A DNA stretch of 64,000 nucleotides from Ottelia alismoides (taxonomy: Eukaryota; Streptophyta; Magnoliopsida; Alismatales; Hydrocharitaceae): assembly GCA_037367405.1 (NCBI GenBank), contig JAZKJV010000680.1, forward strand, positions 806,001 through 870,000, in the 5' to 3' direction. The translations under genes and the position numbers were made by a program. Each line of letters begins with the position of its first letter. Position 1 is the first letter of the stretch. This document shows positions 1 to 11,164 of the stretch, in pieces. A model generated the notes under the pieces. The model was given only the letters and a program-made list of their open reading frames with translations, searched no databases and was not told where the DNA came from.

Positions 1-160
1 TTCGATTTATTATGATTTTCCGAAGAAAGAGAAGTCATTAATCCATAATGACTGTCATTAAGACTAATTAAACATGATTAAATAAATTAATGATGATTGA
101 AAGCCGCTAATGATCATTAGCAAACACTAATCAATAGTTAACAAAAGATAAGCGTAAACC

Positions 161-203
161 GTGAAAGTTAAATCACGATTAGTGAAAGTTAATCACGATT
201 AGT
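161..203 (+). repeat. Direct repeat in U3 (about 21-bp unit, two copies)
   Basis: GTGAAAGTTAAATCACGATTA is followed at once by a near-identical unit lacking one A. It lies about 170 bp upstream of the LTR TATA box and may be an enhancer-like U3 repeat (inference). Confidence 0.7.
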
Positions 204-313
204 GTTAATTAAGCGTCATTACCGAATCTAGAATCCTCTAGAATGTTCCAACTTAAGCTCCAAGTTTGGGATAAGTTTTGGCTAAAACCATAGGCCAAAA
301 CCATGGGCCGCTA

Positions 314-355
314 AACCATGGTTAAGGTCTAAACCATGGTTTTCTAACCATGGTT
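314..355. promoter_or_regulatory. Three perfect AACCATGGTT palindromes upstream of the TATA box
   Basis: Perfect 10-bp palindromes start at 314, 332 and 346, with two diverged half-matches (AAACCATAGG, AAACCATGGG) just upstream near 285-305. The last ends 17 bp before the TATA box. Clustered palindromes at this spacing could be binding sites for a dimeric factor; no factor is assigned. Confidence 0.5.
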
Positions 356-372
356 AGTGGTTTTCTGGGGAC

Positions 373-380
373 TATAAATA
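373..380 (+). promoter_or_regulatory. LTR TATA box
   Basis: TATAAATA lies in ACTATAAATAGACC and is followed by a pyrimidine-rich stretch suitable for a transcription start about 30 bp downstream. It is the likely promoter of the plus-strand LTR. Confidence 0.6.
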
Positions 381-632
381 GACCCCCCTACCCATTCATT
401 CTCTACAACCTCCACTACCACCACCACCCAAGGGCTAGGGTCGAGAGGTTGGGAGGAGGAGTGGGAGGCGAGGGAGGAGCGCTAGCGAAGCGCTGCCGAG
501 AGAACGAGGAGGAGAAAGGTACGATCCTCTCTTAGTTGCTTCGTAAGCTAGGCTTTCAATTCATACTCTTGTTCTTCCAAATTTTGTTCTTGATTCATCG
601 TTCTTTCCGATTCGTTTTCCTGTTGTGGTTCG

Positions 633-909
633 AGGAGAAATCTGTGTAACACCCTACTTAAGTGCGGGCGGCTATGCACGTCAGTGGCCCTGTGATTCGT
701 CCACACGTTCACTCATCTAAGATGCGTGGTGTCTACCGATTCTCCATCATTTATGTTTCTATTCTTTGCATTATGCTTTTATAGTTATTTTTGATGGAGA
801 AATCTGTGTAATACCCTACTTAGGTGCGGGCGGCTATGCACGTCAGTGACCCTGTGATTCGTCACACGTTCACTCACCTAAGATGTGTGGTGTCTACCGG
901 TTCTTCGTC
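633..909 (+). repeat. Direct duplication of a ~117-bp block, 162 bp apart
   Basis: Blocks 633-750 and 795-909 both run from GGAGAAATCTGTGTAA through GTGCGGGCGGCTATGCACG to GTGGTGTCTACCG, with about ten differences. The 44 bp between them is dissimilar. It is an internal duplication within the R/U5 part of the LTR. Confidence 0.8.
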
Positions 910-995
910 TCTTGTTGTTGAGTATATTCTTTCAGTTTCGTTGTTATTTTCCTCTCGATTGATTTTATAGAGGAAACTCTTTTCGTTTTTATTTT

Positions 996-1166
996 GAAAT
1001 ATGTCCTGATATAAGGGAAACTCTGTCGAAATTTTCCGAGAAATATGTCCCGATATAAGGGGAAACTCTGCCGAAATAATAAGAGAAAATATGTTCTTGA
1101 CGTTCTTCGTGTTCTTTACGTTCTTCGCGTTCTTCGTTCGTTCTTCGCATTCTTGACATGTTCTTA
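996..1166 (+). repeat. Short tandem repeats in LTR leader
   Basis: GAAATATGTCCTGATATAAG plus the following ~17 bp is repeated at 996-1032 and 1040-1077. It is followed at about 1092-1166 by degenerate repeats of GTTCTTCGCGTTCTT. These are ordinary slippage-type repeats inside the LTR. Confidence 0.7.
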
Positions 1167-2629
1167 GCGTTTTGATACGAAAATGAAATTCGATCTTTTC
1201 AGGAGCCTTAAAATAGCCTTTCTAAAAATGAAACATGATAAAGCCTTGCATACACGAGAGAGAGCTTGATTAGGTAACGAAATCCTTCCTTTTGCTGTTG
1301 GGTTTTCATAAGAAATTATTGAAATTCTTGATTTTGTGTTCTTTGCTACGAAGAACCCTAATTTTGGCTATTTTTGAAAAAGTCTGAAGAATTACTTTGT
1401 GATTCCCACTAAAATAAGGTTTACGCATCAAATTGATGTTGGCTTTGAACTGTTGGGTTTGAGAGTTAAAACATGCATAAATACGAGTATATATGCATAT
1501 GAATAATATATATGTGAGTCTATACTAAGTATTGTTGATTATGCAAATCGAAGACTTAATGAAAGAATTACATCATGTGAATTGATTTGGTTTGATTTGG
1601 ATCCTGAAAAGGATCGTGTGTCACGTTAAGGATGACTGGGAGTAGAACTACAGGTCGGGCATGCAACCTGTAGGTTTGTCGGAAGGAACCTGTATTGGCG
1701 TTTCCCTATCTAGGTGGTACACAGTTGCCCTGTTATGATAAGTGCGCACAAATTGAATGTTTTGCAACGCGTGGTACCAGGAGCCAATATATTCAGGTTG
1801 GAACGACGGAAGATGTGGTCGTGCCATGTGGAGGCACGGGTGGTTCAATAGCGGCTGGGTCACGATAATATGTATTTAAAGCCGCTAGGTTATATGATTA
1901 AATGTTAGCGTGAGGTTTTACGCAACCGATTCCTCGAGGACGGTGTGCTCATTTGGTTTTCCAGGCTGAGGGTTTGGGACCCTATTTAATAAAAGAAAAG
2001 GAAATTGTCAGGGTAGTATTGGAGGATTGGTTGAGACGACGTGCGGCAGCATAAGCTTAACAAGATCAACACAATCTCCAATCTCGAAGTGTCCACAGCT
2101 TCAGAGTCCAAGAATGGTAAGGTTCCTCTGGACTAATCCCTGATGTGGATTAGAAATGAATAGGACTTAAACTAATGAGAAGGAATAAAATTTTTGGTGA
2201 TATCAAGTTTTGAAAAATTACACAATTTGTTTGCTTTTCTCTTCTTCGTTACTTAGCATTCGCTAATATTTTATCCTATGATTTATGGAAAACCCAACAG
2301 GTATCGGTGAGCCATCGCAAGGACTTTAAAAAATACATCCAGCTTACATACTAGACATCCAGCCAGCCACAGTAGCTTTACTCTTTAAGGTAGTTAGTAA
2401 TCTTTTATATATTTTCCTTTCAAGTCGATGTACATGTAAATGGTTATAGTGGGACAGTGTATCATCTGAACTTTATTTTGTGAATGGAAAAGTGTTGAAA
2501 TACTTTCTTCCGAATATACTTTATTTGCAGTCTGTTTCAAAATGTTAGTTGTGATTGCTGAATGAATTATTGTTGAGTAACCATATCCGGTTATGGGAGG
2601 ATCCGACGGCCCGGGAAACGAGGTCGCGA

Positions 2630-2996
2630 GAGGGATGGCCTCAACCCAACGACTCACATAATCAATGGCCAATAGAATGTACTCGAATCCCTGACTTTTA
2701 GGGAATGGACCCATGAAATCGATGCCCCATGCGTCAAAAACCTCACAGAAGTGAATGTGCTGCATTGGCATCATATCACGCTGTCCACAAGTGCCCATCC
2801 TCTGACAGTAAGTACACCTCTTCACGAACTCATCAGAGTCCTTGAAGAGAGTAGGCCACCATAGGCCGGATTGGAGCACTTTCTGTGCCGTTCTCCTCCC
2901 AAAGTGATGTCCTCCTGCCTCAAGATTGTGGCAGTAAGTGAGGACGCTATGGTGCTCCTCTTGAGGAATGCACCTACGCCAGATGCTATCCCCTCC
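2630..2996 (-). pseudogene. Integrase fragment of E1 (zinc-binding domain and start of catalytic core)
   Basis: On the minus strand an HHCC-type zinc domain is recognisable, with His pair HNLEAGGH and Cys pair CTYC, followed by the core start [12 protein letters not shown] and [12 protein letters not shown]. The first two catalytic aspartates of the D,D,E triad (GID and AID) are present. The reading breaks off after VEAIP at about 2630, where the sequence becomes foreign LTR DNA, so the third catalytic residue and the C-terminal part are absent. A stop near 2997 also separates it from RNase H upstream. It cannot integrate DNA. Confidence 0.9.
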
Positions 2997-3620
2997 TTAA
3001 TGATAAAGGATGGGATCCTCCCAATGATAGAACTTGGCCTTCATGAGGAAGGTCTCAAGTTGCTGCCTGGGCCAATATTGTGGAACTTTCTTGACAACAA
3101 GATAGTTCACAATATCGGTGTACCACGAGAGAGAGGCAATAGCAAGGATCACCTCATCTGGGAAGGTCTCACAAATAGGCTCAGTATGCTCAGTATCCTC
3201 AAGAAACTCCAATCGAGAGAGATGATCCGCCACCACATTTTTGACTCCAGGCTTATCCTTAATCTCTATATCAAACTCCTGGAGTAGAAGGATCCATCTG
3301 GTCAATCTGGCTTTGGCATCCTTCTTTGCCATGAGGTACCTTATGACGGTATGATCAATGAAGATGGTCACCTTAGATCCAATGATGTAAGATCTGAACT
3401 TATCTAGGGTGAAAACTATGGCTTGCATCTCCTTCTCAGTGGCGATGTAGTTCCGCCGAGCTGCATCCAAAGTCCGGCTAGCGTAGTGAATAGCAAATGG
3501 GACTCCATCCCTCCTCTATCCCAACACGACCCCTATGGCAAAATCGGAGGCATCCATCATGATCTCGAAGGGAAGAGACCAATCAGGCGGCTGGAGGACA
3601 GGAGACTCTACAACTAGACT
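2997..3620 (-). pseudogene. RNase H-like domain of E1 pol
   Basis: The minus-strand reading contains DASDFAIGVVLG, a stop, then [27 protein letters not shown] and [18 protein letters not shown], followed by [19 protein letters not shown]. This is the Ty3/gypsy RNase H segment between RT and integrase. In intact elements it removes the RNA strand after minus-strand synthesis. The stop between GVVLG and the next block and the stop at its end make it a pseudogene. The downstream tether region ([21 protein letters not shown]) is also recognisable. Confidence 0.85.
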
Positions 3621-3719
3621 CTTGAGAGTCTCAAATGACGCTAGACACTTATCATCCACAATGAACTCGGTGTCTTTCGTCAGCAGATCATTCAACGGTC
3701 AGGCAATCCTGCTGAAATC

Positions 3720-4822
3720 ATGTATGAATCATCGGTAGAAACCGATGTGCCCCAGAAAAGACCGTAACTGCCGCAAGTTGGACGATGGACTGAGTTTCCT
3801 AATGATATCCACCTTGGCCGGATCAACCTCCATGCCCCTGTTGGAGATGATATGGCCAAGCACCATCCCTTTAGTCACCATGAAGTGACTCTACTCCCAT
3901 GAAAGCACAAGGTGAACCTCAATGCATCGCTGAAGAACGCGGTCTAGGCAGTCAAGACAAGAATCGAACCCATCGTCGTAGACCGAAAAGTCATCCATGA
4001 AGACCTCCAAGCACTCCCCCACCATGTCCGAAAAGATGGACAAAATGCACCTCAGGAATGTCGCCAGGGCGTTACACAATCCAAAGGGCATCGTCTGAAA
4101 GCATATGTCCCAAAGGGACAGGTGAATGTGGTCTTGTCCTGGTCTTCGGGCGCAATGGCCACATGATTATATCCGGAGTATCCGTTCAAGAAATAGTAAT
4201 GTCTCTTCCCAGCTAGCCTCTCTATAATCTGATCGATAAAAGGTAGCGGGAAATGATCCTTCTTGGTGGCCTGGTTCAATCGTCTGTAGTCCACACAGAC
4301 CCGCCAAGAAGTGGGTACCCGGGTAGCGATCTCCTCTCCAGACTCACTGAAAACTATGGTGATGCGCGTCTTCTTGAGCACCACATGCAATGGACTGACC
4401 CACCTCGATTCGGAGATGGGGTACATAAAATCGACGCTCCACCATTTCGAGATCTCCTTCATGACAACATCTCAAAGGTTCGGGTTCAGCTGCCGCTGGA
4501 ACTCACGCGATGGCTTCGCGTCCTCCTCGAGATAGATATGGTGGGAGCACATGGCCGGACTTATCTCCTGGAGATCGGCTACGCTCCATCCAATCTCCTT
4601 GTGGTTCTTTTCAAGAACCCCCATCAGACGGGATTCTTGCTCTCCAGTCAAATCTGCTGAGATAATGAATGGGTGCATCTCATGCTCACCCGCAAGGAAC
4701 CTATACTTCAGCGATGAAGGCAAAGGCTTCAGCTCTGGACAACTCAGCGCTGGCGGATCTGGCCTCTGAAATGTCTGAGTGAATGCGACTAAATCTGCAT
4801 GGGAGAATGAGCTCTTGCTCAC
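3720..4822 (-). pseudogene. Reverse transcriptase of E1 with frameshift and Asp-to-Asn change
   Basis: Minus-strand blocks, in order: the pre-RT linker PELKPLPSSLKYRFLAGEHE (4822-4472), then SRWVSPLHVVLKK, WRVCVDYRRLNQATKKDHFP and FLNGYSGYNHVAIAPEDQDK. A one-base shift near 4090 follows, then MPFGLCNALATFLRCI and the active-site motif FMDDFSVY, then FLGHIGFYR before a stop. Family members normally read FLDGYSGY, so the first catalytic aspartate appears as Asn here while the FMDD pair is intact. The linker and RT core lie in different frames. The copy is inactive. Confidence 0.88.
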
Positions 4823-5289
4823 AATCTGAATCTGGTGAAGGCTGCTCTGCTGGTGTGTCTCTACTCTGCGCGAGATCAGTCTCCACCCTAGCTGTAGGCT
4901 CTGTGGAAGTCACACACGGTATCAAATCATCAGACTCTGCCCAGTCTATATCTGACTCCGAGGGATCTGTATCAGAATCACAAGAAATATCTGCCTCACG
5001 ATCGGGAGCTCTACTGCCTGAGATGTATCCTGGACCAGGAATGCGCTCTCCAAGCTCTCCTCTGTTGGCATCTGTGCATCAGTGGACTCTGAGGGTGAGA
5101 GGATGGCCTGTGCTGCTGGGTCTGCCCAAACTGCCTCGTCATCTGTAATCACAAAATCACAGTCCTGGTGGATATCTCGCCCTGCCTCTGTCATCTGCTC
5201 TGAATCTCAATGTGTCTCTAAGCAAGTGGAATCTCTAGCTCTAGTCTCCTCGATCATCTCTATTTGTATACTCTCACCCTCGATGCGAA

Positions 5290-5823
5290 AGTATACCTTC
5301 CTGCTATTAAGATCGAACACTGCCTTGGCTGTGGCCAAGAACGGGCACCCTAAGATGGGTATCGATCACGGACTCAGGATCTCCATGTCCAACACAACGA
5401 AGTCCACGGGGAATTTCAGGCCTGGATCGTGACGAAAACGTCCTTCAGCAACCCCTTCAACCTCTTGACAGATCGATCATCAAACTGAAGGACCGTCCTG
5501 CTCTGTCGTAGAGGGCCTAACTCGAAGTGGTCGAGTAAGGCTGCCGGAAATAGGTTGATAGATGAATAGCTGTCTAATAGAGTACGATCGAACCTCTGCT
5601 CCTGAATGTTGGATCTGACATACGAGGCTCCTACATCTGGCCTCTTGGTTGGCAGACGGTTTTGGATCGCAAAGCATGTGGCGCGAGTGAGCACATGGAT
5701 CTCTGACTGGTGGTTCCGCCTCTTCCTCTGAACTGTGGTCATGTCTCTGATGGATCTCTGGAAGAGAGGGATGTGCTCCAAGGCCTCCTGTAGAGTCAGC
5801 TGTATATGAAATCGATCCATCAT
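5290..5823 (-). pseudogene. Aspartic protease region of E1
   Basis: The minus-strand reading contains LLDSYSSINLFPAALLDHF, then RSVKRLKGLLKDVFVTI and, after an in-frame stop, PILGCPFLATAKAVFDLNSRK. These match the Athila-type retropepsin, usually DLGASINLMP ... IILGRPFLATA. The catalytic Asp is kept but the following residues are changed (DSY instead of DLG), and a stop precedes the ILG-PFLATA part. Between this and RT (5290-4830) the sequence is an acidic, stop-containing linker (for example DCDFVITDDEAVWADPAAQ) without a recognised domain. Confidence 0.75.
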
Positions 5824-7368
5824 CTGCTGGCTGAACTCTAGCTAGTGGGATTTTTTCTGATTTTCCTTTTTTGGCCCCTTAGCCAAGCGGAGGTGCTTGG
5901 GGAAAGGGGACGGCTGGGTCATTCTCAGATGAAGGACTAGGATCGGGTCTGGGCTGCTCAAGCAAAGCAGAATCCACACATTCATCATCAATCAACACAA
6001 GTGGATCCGAAAATAACAAACCCTTTCCTTTATTCACAGAAGTGTCCTAAGGTACATGAATAGCAGGAAAAACAACTGGACTAGAAGATCTGGAAATGGT
6101 GGCCTCAACACCAGCCTCAGAATCTGGAATCGCAACATCAGTACCGCGCTATGGCTCAACAACTAGTATGGTGGCATCAGTACCACCTCCTCCATCTGAT
6201 GAAGCGACAACCTTAGTACTGTCGGTTGGATCAACATCCACAGTGGCGTCAGCACCACCGTCATCATCATGGTCATGAGCAGCATTAGCACCGCTCTCCT
6301 CCTCGTCTGGCACTCCTGAAGTGGCGTGAGGGCGTCGCTCAGACAAGGCGCCGCCTGCTGGCATCCTACCGCTCCTAAGTGTAACAAAATTAGCATCAAA
6401 CATATATGCAGTAATATATCCAAGGGAATCACTAGGAGTGATGGTCTCTGTGAACTCTACCTGCTCAGACTTCCTCTTGAGGTTGTTAGGGTTCGGCTCT
6501 GTCTATACAGGAATGACGACCTTCCCCTTCACTATCTCTCTCATCTCCTGTTTGAACTCATCCATCTCCCGTCGGAAAGTAGCCTGCTGATCGGAGATGA
6601 GGCGAGCTAAGTCATCCAAGGCGGGGTTCTCATAGGCGGGCCCATGAGAACTTGACGGGTGGCCTCGCTGGTAATGAGGCTGCTACTGCTGGTGTGAGAG
6701 ATAAGGGGGCTGATACTGCTGGGAGTGGTACTACTGAGGCTGCTGAGGCTGCCTCCAAGAGTGTCCCTGGTGACAGGGACGGGGACCATGCTGGGGCTGC
6801 TGGTGAGTCTCTCGCTGCTGGCCGTACTGGCCACCTGAACTGGAGGCTACTGCTGGGAACTGGTGCCTCTGACTGACCAATGGAATCCGGGATGGTCTCG
6901 TCGGATACCGGGGTGGGGACGGTCGTACCATATCCCGTTGACATCCATCAACGACTCCTGCTCGTAAGTGGGTGGTGGGAGTACTGCCAGGGGCTGGTCA
7001 GGATGATACACCACCATCTGGCTGCCCGAAGATGGTGGCGGCTGCATGTACTGCTGCTGCGGCTGCTGCTGATATGGCTCCGCCTGAACATGGTGGACCT
7101 ATCAGTACTGGGCGGAGGACTGGGTCATGCTGCTGCTGCTGCCTGGGTCTTCCCGTGACCTAAGATGGGGTTGAGAAGCCGTCTGTGCCTCCTGGAGACA
7201 CATGATCTGTGTCTTTAGGTCACTCAGCATCTGTGCCATCTGATCTATCTGTGTCATACCCTGGCACTGCTTCTTCTTGATCAACTCGATCCGGTCCAGC
7301 TTCTCGCTGATAATGCCCATGTCGACGGTTGTCGACTCTACCTGTGCTGCTGTCGTTGATGAAGTAGA
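5824..7368 (-). pseudogene. 3' part of E1 gag region (low complexity, Q/P/S/T-rich)
   Basis: Minus-strand readings include a coiled-coil-like MGIISEKLDRIELIKKKQCQ and following residues, then Gln/Pro-rich stretches encoded by CTG/CAG-like runs (about 6650-7150), then Ser/Thr/Asp-rich segments (6150-6600). Such Q-rich tails are common at the C-terminal side of Athila gag. No CCHC zinc knuckle is seen and several frames are needed, so it is broken. The upstream half lies beyond the solo LTR at 9984-11160. Confidence 0.55.
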
Positions 7369-9983
7369 TGAAGGATATGGTTAGATCCTCAAGCGCATCA
7401 CGGAAGCGTGAGCGTCGTATCGAATACAACGAGGAGCGACTAGTCGCACTAGTTGCTCGATGCAGCGGAATTTAAAATTTTTATATGACGAAACCACATG
7501 ATCCAAGAACACTTCTCGGAATCGTTTCGTCTAAACCACAAACAAGTAATAGGATTACCTCTTGAAGCGTGGTTGCGATCGAGTCTCTAAACGAAGAGAC
7601 CTCCTGTCTCAAGTCCGATCCGACGGAGGAGACGCTTGCGAGCGCGGGGATGAACCGCGTGCTTCTCGCAATCCATGTTGATGATCCAAGCGGCGGATCT
7701 CCTGATCTCGACACACGAGATCCATCGTCTTCTTCACGAGCGAGGCGCACCGAAGGAGACGGAGATCCACGAGCAGAAGAACGGGCAGCATAACGACGAT
7801 GCCGCGGCGATGGAGAACCTCTCCATGGCATCCATGGTGGACGGCCATGAGAGGGAGAGAGAGGGCTGACCTCTAGAGAGAAAGAGAGAGAGAGAGATGC
7901 TTCTCAAGCATTGTGTGTAAAGAGAGAGCATGGGTATGCCTCTCTATTTATAGGGTTTTGGGATCCATGGATCTCAATCCATGTGTCATATAAAATCAAT
8001 GGTTGAGATTGATTTATGACAATCCAATGGTCAAGGTTGTTGTTGGTAAAAGCCAACAACTTGTGATTTAATTTTGATTAAATATATTTGATAAATCAAA
8101 TATATATTAATACCAAATTAAACCAACTAAATAAGGAGTGGAAAAAACAAATGAGAGCCTCCTTCCCTATTGGGAGGAGTGGACGGCCACCAATTCCATA
8201 AAGGAATTGGTGTCGCCCCCTCTTCCCATATGGGGAGGGCAATCCCATGGATTCCCATGGGATTGCATATCTCCTTGTTTTTCTCTCAACTTATTTTCCA
8301 ACAATTATTCACCAAAAAATAATTTTCAATTAATTTTGGGAATATTGCAATCTTGACATTGGAATATTGTGAATCACATTCACAACCCAAAACAAAATGT
8401 AATTTACATTTTCAATTAATTAAACAATGTGTATCCAATACACATTAATAATTAATCTACTAATATAAATTATATTTAACTCTCTCTAATACATTATAAA
8501 TCACATTTATAATATATTATGAATAATTGGATATTACTATCCACATTATTCTTATCCTTGATAATTAAATCATATTTAATCATCTTGGATCTCTTTATCT
8601 CATGTGTTCAAATAATATGAATCACATTCACATTATTTACATCTTTGATAATTAAATCACATTTAATTATCTAAGATAACTCTCCTTATAATATGAATCC
8701 AATTCATATTATTCATGATAATTAAATCACATTTAATTATCCATTTTCTCAATGCTCGGATACATATATCAACAATAGAATTATCCATGAACTCTTTCAA
8801 GGATAATGCGCTTTCTCCGCGAATACTTGGAGATAAGGACAGGGCGATTGTATTGTTCCACGTATAGTGACATGGATATTGAGATCACATCTCAAATCCA
8901 GATCTCGGGCCTCCCATAGATGCTTGATTAAATCAAGACCGCAAATCTAATCTTCTCATTGAATCTGAATCACATTCAGATTAATGTCCAACATTTGGAC
9001 TAAGATTAGATTACTTCTCTACTGAGAGGAGTCACTAAAATCCAGACCCGTTCATCACTCCCTAGGAATGGAAGCGTCATGGTTATACAACCGTTTATGA
9101 TCACATCACCCTCAGGCATTCCCAATACCTGTACATCCTGCATACTGGAAGACTCAGATTAAACCCGAAGTATTAGATCAACTTTATACTGTCTACTTCA
9201 GGGTTTTATCAGTAAGTTTCTCATTCGATCATTGGGAGTCGGTATCGATCATATACTTTCCAAAAGTATATATCAAACCTACAAATTCAGTCAAGCTTCC
9301 AAAGCGAGACGACCGTGCACACGGAATTTGATTCTTCCCAATATCTCATGAGTGAGCTCATGTCTTCCGGTTCAGTAGTGAACCTGTATGATCCCTTTGA
9401 GAGATCATATTACTTATATGCCCTTATATGCACACCAACGCGCCGGTGTATAGACCTTGATTAGGCCATCAACCTATTGGTCTGCCAAATGTACATACTC
9501 AGACATATAGTAACACATCTGTCTCCGGTCAGAGGATGTGTGCCTATATCATGACAGCATATGATATAGGACTTTGGTTATCTCGATCTCGTTAAGTCAT
9601 CTCTTTGACCTAACTCATCCGACACCTCCGAATCTCTATTCCTATGCAGAGGACCTACATCAAGAGGTCGGTCAGATATCAACCTAAATAAGATAGGATT
9701 GCCATCTCCTACTCAGGCTGGAGATCATCTCTTAATAATCATTTGACGGTGCTTGATGAGTCCTCAATCTAACTCATTAGATATTCATCTAAGCACCAGC
9801 CTCTATGATTCAATAATTGAATCAACAGCTGTATGATTATTAAGATGGCCATGGTACATAACCCTAATTGCACTAAGGGACCTATTATGCAAATTATGTA
9901 TTCTTCATTTCAGATCAAGGAGTGAATTGCAACAACATTTATTGCATAATGGCTCGTCGTGGGCTCGCATTTCCAACAGTAGA
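7364..9983 (-). mobile_element. Solo LTR of family L1 (2610 bp) with GTAGA target-site duplication
   Basis: The LTR spans 7369-9978, starting TGAAGGATATGG and ending GCATTTCCAACA, flanked by GTAGA at 7364-7368 and 9979-9983. Gag sequence of E1 continues on both sides, so this is an insertion followed by LTR-LTR recombination. The same LTR, in pieces, lies at 42280-50611, where a copia-type PBS adjoins its left edge; that sets the orientation as minus. The body is AT-rich (8000-8770) with a GC-rich, GAGA-rich leader at about 7480-7930. No domain-bearing coding region is present. Confidence 0.9.
7945..7952 (-). promoter_or_regulatory. TATA box of the L1 solo LTR
   Basis: The minus strand reads CCCTATAAATAGAGAGG. 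The same motif occurs in the second L1 LTR at 48529-48536. A CT-rich leader follows in the sense direction, consistent with a transcription start. Confidence 0.6.
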
Positions 9984-11160
9984 GGGACCGGCATCGACCC
10001 GTGCTATCCTCTGATAGGACACGGCATGTGGCTGGGGCTTCCCTTGTGTTTAGAGGCGAGTCTATGACATGACAATGTAGTTCTCGGCCATCTCCTCGTA
10101 GATGGCCCAGACCTGGTCCTCATCTTTGGCGAAATACGATCGTCCACAGGATGCATTCACTAACCCCTGCAACTCAGATGTAAGTCCACAGAAAAAGCTC
10201 TAAATTAGGTTCGGCTTCGAGATATCATGGTACGGGCATCGATCTGTAAGCTCCCTGAAGCGATCCCATGCCTCGTGAAACTGCTCGTTGGGGAGCATGG
10301 AAAAGTTGCTGATAAGGGCCCTCGCTGCATTGGCCCAGCCGAGTGGGTAATACTTGTTGAGGCACTCGTTCCGGATCTGCTCCCATGTCGTCACAAATCT
10401 CCCTAAGTGCTTCAGCCAGTTGGGTGTTCTATCAATGAGGGAGAAGGGAAATGCCATCATGTTGATGGTGTCCTCGTCCACCTGGCAGTCCTGGACGGTG
10501 CTACAGATCATCTCGAACTCCTGGAGATGAAGATGTGGCTCCTCGGTGGCGAGTCCGTGAAAGCGGGGAAGCAACTGAATCGTCTATGGCGGGAACTTGA
10601 AGTCTCCCGCGATAGACGGCAGAACAATCCATCTATGGGTTAGAGTTGCACCAGGGTTGTGCAACTCTCTCATCGGGCGGGCTCCTGCTGCTGGCTGGAC
10701 TGGCTGCTCTCCCTTAGGTATATCTTCTCCATCGGGTCTGCGCTGCTCTCGATCGGCTCTCATCTGCTCCATCGTCTGACGCATCTCGACCATGAAAGCT
10801 CCCTGGTCTCTGATCTACCGCTGCATCATCTCCAAGGAAGATAACAAGGTGTTGTTGATCGCACCCTGGTCCAAAACATATGTCTGCTCCTGTCTGGGGC
10901 CCTCGGTGCGGTCCTCGCTGCTGGCCATGGTCTCTACAAAGGCAAAAGACCCAAAATCAGGTGCTGAAATATCATATGACTGCTGCTCTCTCTGATCTGG
11001 CACCTCAGGACTAATGATAGAAGGGTGGTGGGGGGGGACAGGATGGAAGCGAACTCGGGCTCGGAGAGCGGGTCTCGGCTCTCGCGAGCCAACCTAGATG
11101 AGCGGGCCGGAGTGCTCGAAAGCGGTGCGACCAGAGGCTGCCTAAGGGACCTCTGACCCA
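9984..11160 (-). pseudogene. 5' part of E1 gag (capsid-like region)
   Basis: Minus-strand reading 10574-10200 contains MLPRFHGLATEEPHLHLQEF, then TPNWLKHLGRFVTTWEQIRN, YYPLGWANAARALISNF and WDRFRELTDRCPYHDISK, the gag capsid-like (retrotrans_gag) signature of Athila elements. It would form the particle shell. A stop at 10200 interrupts it; the following SFFCGLTSELQGLVNASCG continues the family pattern until the solo LTR target at about 9984. Upstream, 10584-11164 holds Gln/Arg-rich N-terminal residues in several frames. It is broken by stops and by the 2.6-kb insertion. Confidence 0.8.
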
Positions 11161-11164
11161 TCAT

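Larger units (their letters stand above)
1..2629 (+). mobile_element. Long LTR, 5'-truncated by window edge (Tekay/Del-like Ty3/gypsy)
   Basis: The segment has a TATA box at 373, a CT-rich then GC-rich leader, and a right end reading about ...GGTCGCGAG, directly abutting integrase sequence of another element read on the opposite strand. No protein-coding domain is visible. The arrangement is that of a long plus-strand LTR: a repeat-rich U3, TATA, then a long R/U5. The assignment to Tekay/Del is from the general look of the TATA region and the terminal GGATCCGACGGCCCGGG-like sequence, not from a PBS or pol. It is either a 3' LTR whose element lies outside the window or a solo LTR; the left end and its TSD are not visible. 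The integrase it interrupts shows that it inserted after E1. Confidence 0.55.
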
